The notes: generated from the letters alone by a model not told the origin. A DNA stretch of 51,312 nucleotides from an uncultured Lachnospiraceae bacterium (GCA_902786205.1 CADABQ010000017.1:1-51312), one strand, 5' to 3'. Shown: positions 40,891-50,025, counted from the first letter of the stretch. Numbers and translations are program-made.

Positions 40891-41930
40891 TTGTTATATA
40901 TTTAAAAGAAAAGAAAAAACGGATTGCGTTGGATTTGTTGTTTTTTCTTATCTTTCTTACCTGCTTTTACTTATCCGATGTGCAGGTGGATGCAATTTGG
41001 TATCCGAGTGTATTGTGTTTCTTTTTTCTTCTTTGTTATGCCGCCCATGATTATTGGAAATTCCGAAATAAGCACATTATGCTGGAGAAAATGCAAAAAC
41101 ATGTGTCGGAAACTCTGGAAAATCTACCGTTGGAAACAGGATTGTTGGAGCAGGATTACCAAAGTCTTTTAAAAATCCTTTTTATGCACCAGCAAAGGGA
41201 AAATAATAAAAGAAAAAATGAGAATAGAGAAAATAGGGAATATATGACGCTTTGGGCGCATCAGATAAAGACCCCTATTACAGCCATGGAGTTAATTTTG
41301 CAAGAGTTTCCATTGGAAGAGACAACTGTAGAATACACAAAAGAGTTATCGGATAAATTATTTGAAATTGAGCAGTATGTAGATAGTTCTTTGCAGTATA
41401 TGCGGTTGGATACGATGACGTCGGATTTAGTGTTAGCAGAAAACGATGTATTTTCTATGGTAAAGCAGGCAGTGCGTTATTTCTCCAGAACCTTTATTCG
41501 TAAAGGAATTGGACTTGCGATGGAGGAGACATCGGTGAAGGTGATAACAGATGAAAAATGGGTTGTTTTTGTATTGAAACAGATCCTATCCAATGCGCTA
41601 AAATATACAAAAAAAGGGAAAATTTCAATTTACATGGCACCACAAAGGGAAAAAGTATTGGTAATTGAGGATACAGGGATTGGAATTGCAGAAGAAGAGC
41701 TGCCTAGAATTATGGAACGTGGTTTTACAGGCTATAATGGTAGAATGGAAAAAAAAGCTACAGGGATAGGGTTATATTTGTCCTATACAATTATGGAAAA
41801 ATTAGGACATACGATACGAATTCACTCTGTAGTAGGAGAAGGAACTTGTGTGGAAATTGATTTTTCGCACTGTTATAACAATAGAAAAAGGGAACCTTAC
41901 AAAAGTGTAAGGTTAGAAAAAGAAATGTAA
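40887..41930 (+). CDS. Intramembrane-sensing histidine kinase, BceS-like
   Basis: The 347-aa kinase has two membrane helices (about residues 13-30 and 36-55) with almost no extracellular loop. A linker, phospho-accepting H125 in LWAHQIKTPI, the N box (LSNALKYTKKG) and G boxes (EDTGIGI, ATGIGLYL) follow. Kinases of this type sense antibiotics through the BceAB transporter rather than directly. It overlaps the regulator gene by 4 bases. The last codons contain the BceR-like operator of the next operon, an uncommon placement. Confidence 0.92.
   Translation: MIVIYLKEKKKRIALDLLFFLIFLTCFYLSDVQVDAIWYPSVLCFFFLLCYAAHDYWKFRNKHIMLEKMQKHVSETLENLPLETGLLEQDYQSLLKILFMHQQRENNKRKNENRENREYMTLWAHQIKTPITAMELILQEFPLEETTVEYTKELSDKLFEIEQYVDSSLQYMRLDTMTSDLVLAENDVFSMVKQAVRYFSRTFIRKGIGLAMEETSVKVITDEKWVVFVLKQILSNALKYTKKGKISIYMAPQREKVLVIEDTGIGIAEEELPRIMERGFTGYNGRMEKKATGIGLYLSYTIMEKLGHTIRIHSVVGEGTCVEIDFSHCYNNRKREPYKSVRLEKEM
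41893..41914 (+). promoter_or_regulatory. BceR-like operator inside the kinase gene end
   Basis: The palindrome AACCTTAC-AAAAGT-GTAAGGTT contains TTACA-AAAG-TGTAA (41897-41910), which fits the described BceR-type consensus TNACA-N4-TGTNA. It lies about 70 bp upstream of the expected transcription start of the transporter genes. Confidence 0.8.
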
Positions 41931-41963
41931 GCCAAAGTTAAGGCAATGCATTTCTTTTTTTGT

Positions 41964-41969
41964 TATGAT
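41964..41969 (+). promoter_or_regulatory. -10 box of the BceAB-type transporter operon
   Basis: TATGAT at 41964-41969 without a recognisable -35 17 bp upstream. A weak promoter of this kind is expected for one that needs the response regulator bound upstream. Confidence 0.4.
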
Positions 41970-42015
41970 AAGTAAGAAAGTTGAAGCAATAATAAAAAGA
42001 AAGGGCGTGGGAAAT

Positions 42016-42783
42016 ATGGCATTATTAGAGGTAAAGAATGTAAGGAGAGTATATAGCACAAGATTTGGAGGGAATAAAGTAGAGGCATTAAAAAATATTA
42101 ATTTCTCTGTGGAAGAGGGCGAATACGTGGCGATTATGGGAGAGTCCGGTTCTGGTAAAACGACCTTATTGAACATATTAGCTACTGTAGATCGACCCAC
42201 TGCGGGGGAGGTTTTACTAAAAGGTGAAAATTTAGTAGCTATTCCTGAAAAAGAGTTAGCAAGATTTCGTAGAGAACATTTAGGGTTTGTTTTTCAGGAT
42301 TTCAATTTGTTAGATACGCTTTCCATTGAAGATAACATTTATCTTCCTCTGGTGTTAGCCGGGAAAAAGTATCAGGAAATGAATGGAAAATTAAATGGAT
42401 TAGCATCAAAACTTGGTATTGCGCAGTTATTGAAAAAGTTTCCATATGAAGTATCTGGAGGGCAAAAACAAAGAACAGCAGTGGCAAGAGCTATGATTAC
42501 AAATCCTGATATTTTATTGGCAGATGAACCTACCGGGGCATTGGATTCTCGGTCTGCGGATGATTTGTTAAACAGCTTTACCGACATTCATGAAAAAGGG
42601 CAGACCATTGTTATGGTGACACATAGCGTAAAGGCAGCGAGTCATGCAGGAAGGGTATTATTTATTAAAGATGGAGAGATTTACCATCAGTTATATCGTG
42701 GAAATTTATCCAATGAAGAAATGTATAAGAAAATTTCAAATACGTTAACGGTATTATTATCTGGGGGTGAGGTAAATGACTAG
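42016..42783 (+). CDS. BceA-like ABC transporter ATPase
   Basis: The 255-aa ATPase has Walker A GESGSGKTT, the Q loop (VFQDFNLL), signature VSGGQKQR, Walker B ILLADEPTGALD and the H loop (VTHSVKAA). It pairs with the permease downstream (8-base overlap) to remove or free cell-wall-targeting peptides such as bacitracin from their lipid target, and to signal to the kinase. ATG 42016 is the family start, with GTGGGA weakly as ribosome site. Confidence 0.94.
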   Translation: MALLEVKNVRRVYSTRFGGNKVEALKNINFSVEEGEYVAIMGESGSGKTTLLNILATVDRPTAGEVLLKGENLVAIPEKELARFRREHLGFVFQDFNLLDTLSIEDNIYLPLVLAGKKYQEMNGKLNGLASKLGIAQLLKKFPYEVSGGQKQRTAVARAMITNPDILLADEPTGALDSRSADDLLNSFTDIHEKGQTIVMVTHSVKAASHAGRVLFIKDGEIYHQLYRGNLSNEEMYKKISNTLTVLLSGGEVND

Positions 42784-44821
42784 AAAACTGTACTACTCTT
42801 TGGCAAAAAACAATATAAAAAAGAACAAAAGTACCTTTTTCCCATTTCTTATTTCGATTTTAATCATGGTAGCAATGTTTTACATTATATCTTTTATATC
42901 CTATGAAGTTTCTCATGCAAAGGGATTTTATGGAATGGAACCTATGGAGATGATTTTACAGTTTGGAACTTACGTTTGCGGCATTTTTGCAGCACTTGTT
43001 ATATTTTATACCAATAGTTTCTTGTTAAAACAGCGTTCGAAAGAATTGGGATTATACAGTATGCTTGGTTTGGAGAAAAGGCATATTGCTAAGGTTTTAT
43101 TTTGGGAAAATTGTATCATTGGACTGGCTGGTTTAGCTGGCGGATTGATTCTTGGTATTTTGTTTTCCAGATTTATGTCATTACTATTATTTAAAATGAT
43201 TGGAACAAGTATAAAATTAGGTTTTAGCATACCGACAATATCCGTAATGAGTACGATTCTTTTGTTTTTGGCAGTGTATTTTGTCAATTTTGTTGTAGCA
43301 AATATTCGCGTAGCACGTTTAAAACCAATTGAATTATTGCAAAGTGAAAAAAAGGGAGAAAAAGAACCAAAGGCAAATTGGCTGCTTGCCGTACTTGGAA
43401 TTGTTAGTCTTGGAATCGGCTATTATCTTTCGGTAACAACAAAAAATCCAATTAAAGCATTAAACACATTTTTTATGGCGGTTTTATTGGTAATTCTGGG
43501 AAACTATTTATTGTTTATCAGTGGTAGTGTAATGCTACTGAAAGTATTAAAAAAGAACAAAAGATTTTATTATCATAAGTCCCATTTTATATCTGTATCT
43601 GGTATGACCTATCGTATGAAAAGAAATGCAGTTGGACTAGCCAATATCTGTATTTTAAGTACAGCAGTGTTAATTATTTTATCTTCCACCGTTTGTTTAT
43701 ATATGGGAATTGAGGATGTATTACATCAGCAATATCCAAGAGATTTGCGGATTGTGTGTGATGTAAAAAAGGAAGAAATCAATACGGACAAGATGGAAAA
43801 AATTGTTCAGCAGAAGGTGAAGAAGGCCGGAAAAGAGACATTGCAGGTAAAGAAAGGGTATTCGTTCAATTATTTAGGTTGCAAAGGAAAAAACAATCAT
43901 TACATGATTGCCGGAACTTTTGACGTAGATAATATGCAATATTTAACGATGTATAGTCTGGAGGAATATAATCAATTAGCAGATAACGATAATAAATTGC
44001 CGGAATTAGGTGAAAAAGAAATCTGGGCCTATGATGAAAAAGGAACATTGAAAGACAGACAGAAGATTTTCTTGGCAGATGAAGCTTATACCGTGCGTAT
44101 CTTAAAACAGGAACAATTCCAGCAGATGCGGGATGCGAAGAAAGGGCTGTATTTTGATACAGATGAAAGTAGTCTTGGTGAAACCATAAATTTCTTTCTA
44201 CCGAATGTGAAAGAATTGTGCAAAATGAAGAAAAAGGCAGAACAATTGGAAAAGAAGGGAAATTTTTCTTACCCAACGTTCCAGTATGCTTATGCATTTA
44301 ATATGTCAGAAAAAAATGCAAAAAAAATGGAGACATTTGTAGATAATCTGGAAAAAACATTAAAGGAAGCAGGCCTGGATAGTCAAATTCGAAGTTTGGT
44401 TGTAAACAGAGATGCCTTTTATGGTATATTTGCAAGTTTGTTTTTTATCGGCATCTTCATAGGAAGTCTGTTTTTGGTAACGACAGTTTTAATTATTTAT
44501 TATAAACAGATTTCGGAAGGATATGAAGATAAAGAGCGTTTTCGTATTTTGCAAAAAGTGGGTATGACTACGGAAGAAGTAAAGAAAGTGATACGTTCGC
44601 AGATTTTACAAGTGTTTTTCCTACCAATCTTTTTGGCATCGTTGCATATTGCTTTTGCATTTCCATGTGTAGAGAAAATCCTGGAAATGTTTCTTATGAG
44701 CAATCGAACTTTATTTATTTGTTGTACCGTTGGTAGTATATTTGTTTTTTTAGTGGGATATGGAATCGTTTATAAACTTACAGCAAAAACTTATTATAGA
44801 ATTGTTGGAACAAACAATTAG
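42776..44821 (+). CDS. BceB-like ABC transporter permease
   Basis: The 681-aa permease has the BceB layout: about four N-terminal membrane helices (two FtsX-like), helices to residue 330, a large extracellular domain (about residues 310-540) and a final set of helices near 545-670. The big extracytoplasmic domain is the hallmark of peptide-sensing BceB proteins. It overlaps the ATPase gene by 8 bases, with GGGGGTGAGG as ribosome site. A weak hairpin (44823-44841) follows. Confidence 0.93.
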   Translation: MTRKLYYSLAKNNIKKNKSTFFPFLISILIMVAMFYIISFISYEVSHAKGFYGMEPMEMILQFGTYVCGIFAALVIFYTNSFLLKQRSKELGLYSMLGLEKRHIAKVLFWENCIIGLAGLAGGLILGILFSRFMSLLLFKMIGTSIKLGFSIPTISVMSTILLFLAVYFVNFVVANIRVARLKPIELLQSEKKGEKEPKANWLLAVLGIVSLGIGYYLSVTTKNPIKALNTFFMAVLLVILGNYLLFISGSVMLLKVLKKNKRFYYHKSHFISVSGMTYRMKRNAVGLANICILSTAVLIILSSTVCLYMGIEDVLHQQYPRDLRIVCDVKKEEINTDKMEKIVQQKVKKAGKETLQVKKGYSFNYLGCKGKNNHYMIAGTFDVDNMQYLTMYSLEEYNQLADNDNKLPELGEKEIWAYDEKGTLKDRQKIFLADEAYTVRILKQEQFQQMRDAKKGLYFDTDESSLGETINFFLPNVKELCKMKKKAEQLEKKGNFSYPTFQYAYAFNMSEKNAKKMETFVDNLEKTLKEAGLDSQIRSLVVNRDAFYGIFASLFFIGIFIGSLFLVTTVLIIYYKQISEGYEDKERFRILQKVGMTTEEVKKVIRSQILQVFFLPIFLASLHIAFAFPCVEKILEMFLMSNRTLFICCTVGSIFVFLVGYGIVYKLTAKTYYRIVGTNN

Positions 44822-45039
44822 GAAAATTCATAAAATTTTCACAATTAAGAATTTTTTTGCTAAAAGTTGGCAATTCTGTACTCTATTAACATAGTGATGA
44901 AATGAAAAAAGAAATCACATAAAAAGAAAAGAGAAACTTTTGCAAAAACAAAACAGAATAAGAAAACCAATATTTCTTTAGTTAAAATCCCTAAAAAATA
45001 GGTTTTTTTTGGAAAAACTACTAGTACATTTGATAAAAA

Positions 45040-45050
45040 TTTGCTAAAAT
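45040..45050 (+). promoter_or_regulatory. Possible extended -10 promoter of the amylase gene
   Basis: TTTGCTAAAAT with TGC and TAAAAT (45045-45050) lies 40 bases before the ATG. No good -35 is seen, and no clear catabolite-control site was found in 44822-45090. Confidence 0.35.
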
Positions 45051-45090
45051 AATAGGGACAAGTTGTTTAAAAATAGTTAGGAGGAAATGT

Positions 45091-48000
45091 ATGGTTAGAA
45101 AAAAGATTAAAAGATTATTGGCAATTACGCTTTCTACTGTTTTAGCGGTATCCAGTTATCCGATTGATAAAACAGCAGTAAAAGCGCAAGCAGTGAAGAC
45201 AGAGCAGACAACAGATGAAAATGTATTTAAGGTAGAATTAGACGAAAGTGGAAAGATTACTTCCGACAATTCTACTGACTTAGAGAAACAGAGATTTAGT
45301 TGGGACGATGCAACGGTATATTTTGTCTTAACTGACCGTTTTAAAAATGGAGATCCTAGTAATGACCATTCTTATGGAAGAGGATTACAGGCAGATGGAA
45401 AGACTCCGGTAGAAGGGTTAGACACTGCTACCAATCCGGGAACCTTCCATGGTGGAGATTTACAGGGATTGACAGAAAAGGTTGACGATGGATATTTCAC
45501 AGACCTTGGTGTAAATGCAATCTGGATTACAGCACCATACGAGCAAATACATGGATATACTTCTGGTAATAACAGAAGTAATAATGCGAATACATATCCA
45601 GATCCTGAGAAGGGAGGATTCCCATACTATTCTTATCATGGATATTGGACATTAGATTACAGTAATATTGATGAAAATATGGGAGATGAAAAAGTTTTTG
45701 AAACTTTTGTTGACTCTTGCCATAAAAAAGGTATCCGCGTGGTAATGGACGTGGTTATGAACCATGTTGGTTATACTACTATGCAGGATGCGGTAGATTA
45801 TGGATTTGACGGAGCTTTGAAGGGTGACTGGAAAACCTATTATTATGGAAATGCTACGTATTTGATGGGTGGTGATCCGGAAGCTACAAATTACTGGGAT
45901 GCAAAATCTGCTGCCTGGTCAAAATGGTGGGGCCCTGGATTTGTACGTGCAAGTTATCCGAGCTATGATCCGGCAGGTGGAGACGATCAGCACATGAGCT
46001 TGTGTGGATTGCCAGATGTTATTACAGAGTCTTCTGCAAAAGAAGTGCCAACTCCACCGATGCTTGTAACAAAGTGGACAAAGGAAGGCAGATTAGACAA
46101 AGAACAAGGCGAATTAGATGATTACTTCAAACGTACCGGTAATAAAAAACAGCCAAGATACTATATTATCAAATGGTTGACAGATTGGGTACGTGAATAT
46201 GGTGTAGATGGTTTCCGTTGTGATACTGCAAAACACGTAGATTTAGATGCATGGAAAGATTTAAAGACAGAAGCAGATTCGGCATTAAAAGAATGGAGAA
46301 AAAATAATCCGGACAAGCCTGGTGCAGAATGGACAGATGATTTCTGGATGACAGGTGAATGTTGGGGACATGGAATGGGCAAGAGTCCATATCATACAAC
46401 GGGTGGATTTGACTCTATGATTAACTTTGGTTTCCCTAAAAATGGTACACCTTCTGAGATGGAAGGAACTTATAGTGCGTATGCTGCTATGAATGATGAT
46501 CCGGAATGGAATACATTAAGTTATATTAATTCTCATGATGATAATGAAAGTGCAAAGGGAACATGGGATATCTCTTCGCAAAAAATGAAAGAGAATGGTA
46601 CATGTCTTTTGTTAGCACCGGGTGGAGTTCAAATTTATTATGGTAATGAGGTCAATCGTGGATTAGGTTGGAAAGATTTCTTTACTGGTACGGATTATCT
46701 GGATCAAAGATTCCGTACAGATATGCCATGGAGCAGTTACGATAAGGATTGTCTTGCACATTGGCAGAAACTCGGACAATTCCGTAACAAGCATTTAGCA
46801 GTAGGTGCAGGACAGCATGAGAAGTTAAATGGTGATGCATATACATTTGCCAGAACGTATCATTTAGAGGAAGACGATGAAGATAAGGTTGTATGTTCCC
46901 TTCCTGGAAAAGCTGGTACTTATAAAGTTGCTGTTGGAGATGTATTTGAAGACGGAGAGACAGTTACCGATTTCTATTCTGGCGAAAAATATGAAGTATC
47001 CGGTGGTTCGGTATCTGCAACTTGTGACGCAAATGGTGTTATTTTATTAGAAGGTTCTGGCATTGTAAAGGCCAGCGTTAGTGCCAAGAGTAAGATTAAG
47101 ACAGAAACTTATAGTTCAGATACATTTGAAGTAACGTTAAAAGCAAACAAGGCAAAAGATACAAAATATAGTATCAATGGTGGAGCAGAAAAGGAATTCC
47201 AAACAGGTGATGTCATTACACTTGGTGGAGATACTGCTTATGGAGAAGAGACAACATTAAAGGTTACAGGTACTTCCGAAGATGACGGTTCTGCTTTAAG
47301 TAAAACTGTTACCTATAAACGTAGTGCAGAGCCTACTATTAGCAATGGTACATTTTGTGTAAAGACAAGTAAGGCAGATTTCCCAACGGCACCGAATATA
47401 TTCGTTTATACAAACGATGCCACAGAGACTAAATTAAATGGTGCATGGCCAGGTACTGTTATGCAACAGGATCCAGATGATTCAGATTATTGGTCGTTCT
47501 CCATTGAGGATAGAGAAGAGGATGCTTGTATTATCTTATCTCTTGGAGCAACTGCAAATTCAGGAGGTACATGGAGAAGTACGCCGGATAAAGCCAAGGG
47601 TCTTGTAGTAACGGGAAGTATGTCTTATGACAAGAGTTCAAACAAATTAACAGAATTGCCATCCGGAGATCCTGGAAAGGTAACGGTTAATTATGTAGAT
47701 CAAGACGGAGAAGTACTTAAGTCTATTTATCGTGTAGGTGCAGTTGGTAAAAAATATAAAACATACGCTGCAGACATTGATGGATACAAGTTGGTAGAAA
47801 CACCAAAGAATGCTACTGGTGAATTTGAGGAAGATGGAACAGTTACTTATGTGTATGCAAAAGGAGACGGACCTGTAAAGACAAAAGATCCTGTAACTAC
47901 AGCAACACCAACACCAGCCGAAACGGATGACGTAGAGGAAACAAGTACACCAAAGCCAACAGCTACAACTACAGTAAAGAAAACAGAGGAGCCAACAAAG

Positions 48001-48690
48001 ACAAGTACACCAAAACCAACGGCTACAACTACAGTAAAGAAAACAGAGGAGCCAGCAAAAACAAGTACACCAAAGCCAACAATTAAACCAACAGATTCAG
48101 TGAAAACAACACCTACACCAACAGCAACGAGTGGTGATAACGAGGATGAAATACAAGCTACTTTGCAGGCAAGCAAGAGTTCACCACAGGCAGTAGGTGC
48201 AAAGGTTACATTGATGGCACAGGCAAAAGGTGGAACTGGTATGTATTTGTATAAGTTCTACACAAAGGATTCAAAAGGAAATATTAAATATATTCAGAAA
48301 AACTATAGTGATAAAAATAAGGTTACATGGGCACCAACTGCAGCAGGCACTTATAATGTTGTCGTAAGTGTGCAGGATATGTTTACCGGAAAAACAACCA
48401 CAGCAAGTATGAAATTCAATGTGACAAAAACATATTTTACTTTAAAAACGTACACCTTAAAAGCAGTTGGAAAGAAAATTGTAATGAATGCAAATGTTAT
48501 ACCTGCCAAAGGAAAAGTAAGATATAGATATGTTGTTAAATTAGGCAAAAAAACAGTAAAGAGTTATGGATATTCTATAAAGGGAAGTAAAATCCTAAAA
48601 GTTAAGAAAAAAGGAACTTACAAAGTTACGATGTATGCAAAAGACAGTTCTGCAACTGTTTATGCAACGAAATTCATAAAAATAAAATAA
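45091..48690 (+). CDS. Secreted GH13 alpha-amylase with CBM26, MucBP and C-terminal Ig-like modules
   Basis: The 1199-aa enzyme should hydrolyse alpha-1,4 links of starch outside the cell. A signal peptide (1-33) is followed by a GH13 domain (about 65-640). Its motifs are DVVMNH (220-225), nucleophile D378 in GFRCDTAKH, acid E423 in GECWGHG and D483 in NSHDD; the HGGDLQGL segment and layout resemble MalS-type members. Then come an Ig-like part, a CBM26 starch-binding module (about 750-840, NIFVYTND and LNGAWPG), a MucBP domain (about 865-925), a Thr/Pro/Lys linker with a 60-bp DNA repeat, and C-terminal strand modules. No LPXTG; attachment is unclear. GGAGG precedes the ATG. Confidence 0.94.
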   Translation: MVRKKIKRLLAITLSTVLAVSSYPIDKTAVKAQAVKTEQTTDENVFKVELDESGKITSDNSTDLEKQRFSWDDATVYFVLTDRFKNGDPSNDHSYGRGLQADGKTPVEGLDTATNPGTFHGGDLQGLTEKVDDGYFTDLGVNAIWITAPYEQIHGYTSGNNRSNNANTYPDPEKGGFPYYSYHGYWTLDYSNIDENMGDEKVFETFVDSCHKKGIRVVMDVVMNHVGYTTMQDAVDYGFDGALKGDWKTYYYGNATYLMGGDPEATNYWDAKSAAWSKWWGPGFVRASYPSYDPAGGDDQHMSLCGLPDVITESSAKEVPTPPMLVTKWTKEGRLDKEQGELDDYFKRTGNKKQPRYYIIKWLTDWVREYGVDGFRCDTAKHVDLDAWKDLKTEADSALKEWRKNNPDKPGAEWTDDFWMTGECWGHGMGKSPYHTTGGFDSMINFGFPKNGTPSEMEGTYSAYAAMNDDPEWNTLSYINSHDDNESAKGTWDISSQKMKENGTCLLLAPGGVQIYYGNEVNRGLGWKDFFTGTDYLDQRFRTDMPWSSYDKDCLAHWQKLGQFRNKHLAVGAGQHEKLNGDAYTFARTYHLEEDDEDKVVCSLPGKAGTYKVAVGDVFEDGETVTDFYSGEKYEVSGGSVSATCDANGVILLEGSGIVKASVSAKSKIKTETYSSDTFEVTLKANKAKDTKYSINGGAEKEFQTGDVITLGGDTAYGEETTLKVTGTSEDDGSALSKTVTYKRSAEPTISNGTFCVKTSKADFPTAPNIFVYTNDATETKLNGAWPGTVMQQDPDDSDYWSFSIEDREEDACIILSLGATANSGGTWRSTPDKAKGLVVTGSMSYDKSSNKLTELPSGDPGKVTVNYVDQDGEVLKSIYRVGAVGKKYKTYAADIDGYKLVETPKNATGEFEEDGTVTYVYAKGDGPVKTKDPVTTATPTPAETDDVEETSTPKPTATTTVKKTEEPTKTSTPKPTATTTVKKTEEPAKTSTPKPTIKPTDSVKTTPTPTATSGDNEDEIQATLQASKSSPQAVGAKVTLMAQAKGGTGMYLYKFYTKDSKGNIKYIQKNYSDKNKVTWAPTAAGTYNVVVSVQDMFTGKTTTASMKFNVTKTYFTLKTYTLKAVGKKIVMNANVIPAKGKVRYRYVVKLGKKTVKSYGYSIKGSKILKVKKKGTYKVTMYAKDSSATVYATKFIKIK
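47941..48081 (+). repeat. 60-bp tandem repeat encoding the amylase linker
   Basis: Two 60-bp units start at 47941 and 48001 and a third partial unit starts at 48061. Each encodes TSTPKPTATTTVKKTEEPxK. The two full copies differ at five positions by eye, so the array is recent and may vary in length between strains. Confidence 0.92.
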
Positions 48691-48715
48691 AGTACACGAA
48701 TATTCCGTACAAACG

Positions 48716-48753
48716 AACACCCCAACGACATAAAAAGTTGTTGGGGTGTTTTT
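48716..48753 (+). terminator. Terminator after the amylase gene
   Basis: AACACCCCAACGAC (48716-48729) pairs with GTTGTTGGGGTGTT (48737-48750, one mismatch), followed by T. Confidence 0.9.
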
Positions 48754-48874
48754 GGGGTTTAGGGAAAATTTCTCTAAAAAAAGAAGAATTAGCGATTGTG
48801 TATATTGTTAAAACGGTGGAGTAACACTAAGTTTAGCAATGTAATTACTCTAAATATAGGCAGGTAAGAAATGC

Positions 48875-48903
48875 TTGTTTTGCAAACTATTTAGTAGTAA
48901 AAT
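48875..48903 (+). promoter_or_regulatory. Predicted promoter of the DUF3737 gene
   Basis: TTGTTT (48875-48880), a 17-bp spacer and TAAAAT (48898-48903). It would give a leader of about 220 bases that contains two structured repeats. Confidence 0.5.
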
Positions 48904-48978
48904 GAAAGACGTTACAGAAGAGAGATATATAAAATACAGGATGGGAAAGTGAATTTATTATTTATAAAAGGACAAGAA

Positions 48979-49003
48979 AACCCACTACCTTTAGGCGGTG
49001 GGT
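48979..49003 (+). repeat. IS200/IS605-like end hairpin remnant
   Basis: CCCACTACC-TTTA-GGCGGTGGG preceded by AA and followed by T resembles the subterminal hairpins at the ends of IS200/IS605-family elements and their guide RNAs. No tnpA or tnpB is near, so this is at most a solo end. Confidence 0.4.
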
Positions 49004-49012
49004 ACTCTTGCA

Positions 49013-49107
49013 CGGGGTGTGGGATTCAAGACCCATACCTCGTAGGACATGCAGTGTCGCTTTTATATGAGCAAGTAGCGAAGCGGATTGCGAATATCCT
49101 TGACATA
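49013..49107. repeat. Dispersed repeat C, longest copy
   Basis: It contains a hairpin (CCAT-ACCTCGTAGGAC-ATG, near 49032-49051) and the core TATATGAGCAAGTAGCG and AAGCGGATTGCG, shared with 14430, 22420 and 29050. It lies in the leader of the DUF3737 gene. Confidence 0.6.
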
Positions 49108-49131
49108 GAAACAGAAAAAGGAGGAACGATT

Positions 49132-49977
49132 GTGAGAAAAAACGAGACGATTACACAGGAAATACTAACTGGAGAACGTGCATTGTTCCAGGGGGAAAAT
49201 TTAACAATTGTAGATAGTATTTTTGAAGATGGAGAATCTCCTTTAAAAGAGAGCAACAAGATTACCTTACGAGAAAGTATGTTTAAATGGAAATATCCTT
49301 TGTGGTATGCAAAAAATATAGAAGCATTTCATTGTACCTGGTTTAATATGGCGAGAGCAGGTGTATGGTATACGGATAATATTTTAGTAGAAGATGCGGT
49401 GATTGAGGCACCAAAGAACTTTAGACGTTCCAGCAATATCACATTAAAACAGGTTACTTTTCCAAATGCAGAAGAAACGCTTTGGAATTGCAATAATGTT
49501 ACGATGGAGCATGTCAGTACAAATGGACATTATTTTGCAATGAACAGTGCAAATATGAAGATTTCGGACTTTACGCTTACTGGAAATTATTCCTTTGATG
49601 GGGCAAAAAATGTAGAAATGCATCATGCAAAATTACTTTCTAAGGATGCATTTTGGAATAGTGAAAACGTTACGGTGTATGATTCCTTTATTTCTGGAGA
49701 GTATCTAGGATGGAATGCCAAAAATCTTACATTGGTCAACTGCACAATAGAAAGTCTTCAGGGAATGTGTTACATTGAGAATCTTGTAATGAAGAATTGT
49801 AAGTTGCTAAATACTACATTGGCATTTGAATATTCAACGGTAGATGCACAGATTGCAGGAACCATTGAAAGTGTTCTAAATCCTACAGCAGGAACCATTA
49901 AAGCAGATTATATTAATAAACTCATTTTAGAGAAAGACAAAATTGATGTAGACAAAGTAAAAATTATATGTGATTAA
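49132..49977 (+). CDS. DUF3737 family beta-helix protein
   Basis: The 281-aa cytoplasmic protein matches DUF3737: an N-terminal LTGERALFQGENLTIVDSIFEDGESPLKES pattern, then coils with repeated W/F plus N residues (MFKWKYPLWYAKNI, WNCNNVTMEHV, FWNSENVTVYDS, LGWNAKNLTLVN). It is a right-handed parallel beta-helix of unknown function. GTG at 49132 is the start: GGAGG (49120-49124) lies 7 bases before it, and earlier in-frame starts have no site. The C-S lyase gene follows after 48 bases and may be co-transcribed. Confidence 0.9.
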   Translation: MRKNETITQEILTGERALFQGENLTIVDSIFEDGESPLKESNKITLRESMFKWKYPLWYAKNIEAFHCTWFNMARAGVWYTDNILVEDAVIEAPKNFRRSSNITLKQVTFPNAEETLWNCNNVTMEHVSTNGHYFAMNSANMKISDFTLTGNYSFDGAKNVEMHHAKLLSKDAFWNSENVTVYDSFISGEYLGWNAKNLTLVNCTIESLQGMCYIENLVMKNCKLLNTTLAFEYSTVDAQIAGTIESVLNPTAGTIKADYINKLILEKDKIDVDKVKIICD

Positions 49978-50025
49978 AGGCAGGATAGTCAGACGTATTG
50001 TTTCAACAGGAAAGGAGGAGGAAAT

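Noticed and set aside
44823..44875. Terminator after the BceB-like gene
   Set aside because: GAAAATT/AATTTTC is AT-only and weak, with the T run displaced; not strong enough to list as a feature.
47941..48081. Regular 60-bp repeats resembling a CRISPR array
   Set aside because: The units are head-to-tail with no spacers and stay in frame in the amylase linker.
48949..49131. N-terminal extension of the DUF3737 protein
   Set aside because: It is translated from the IS605-like hairpin and repeat C; the GTG at 49132 has the only good ribosome site and matches the family start.
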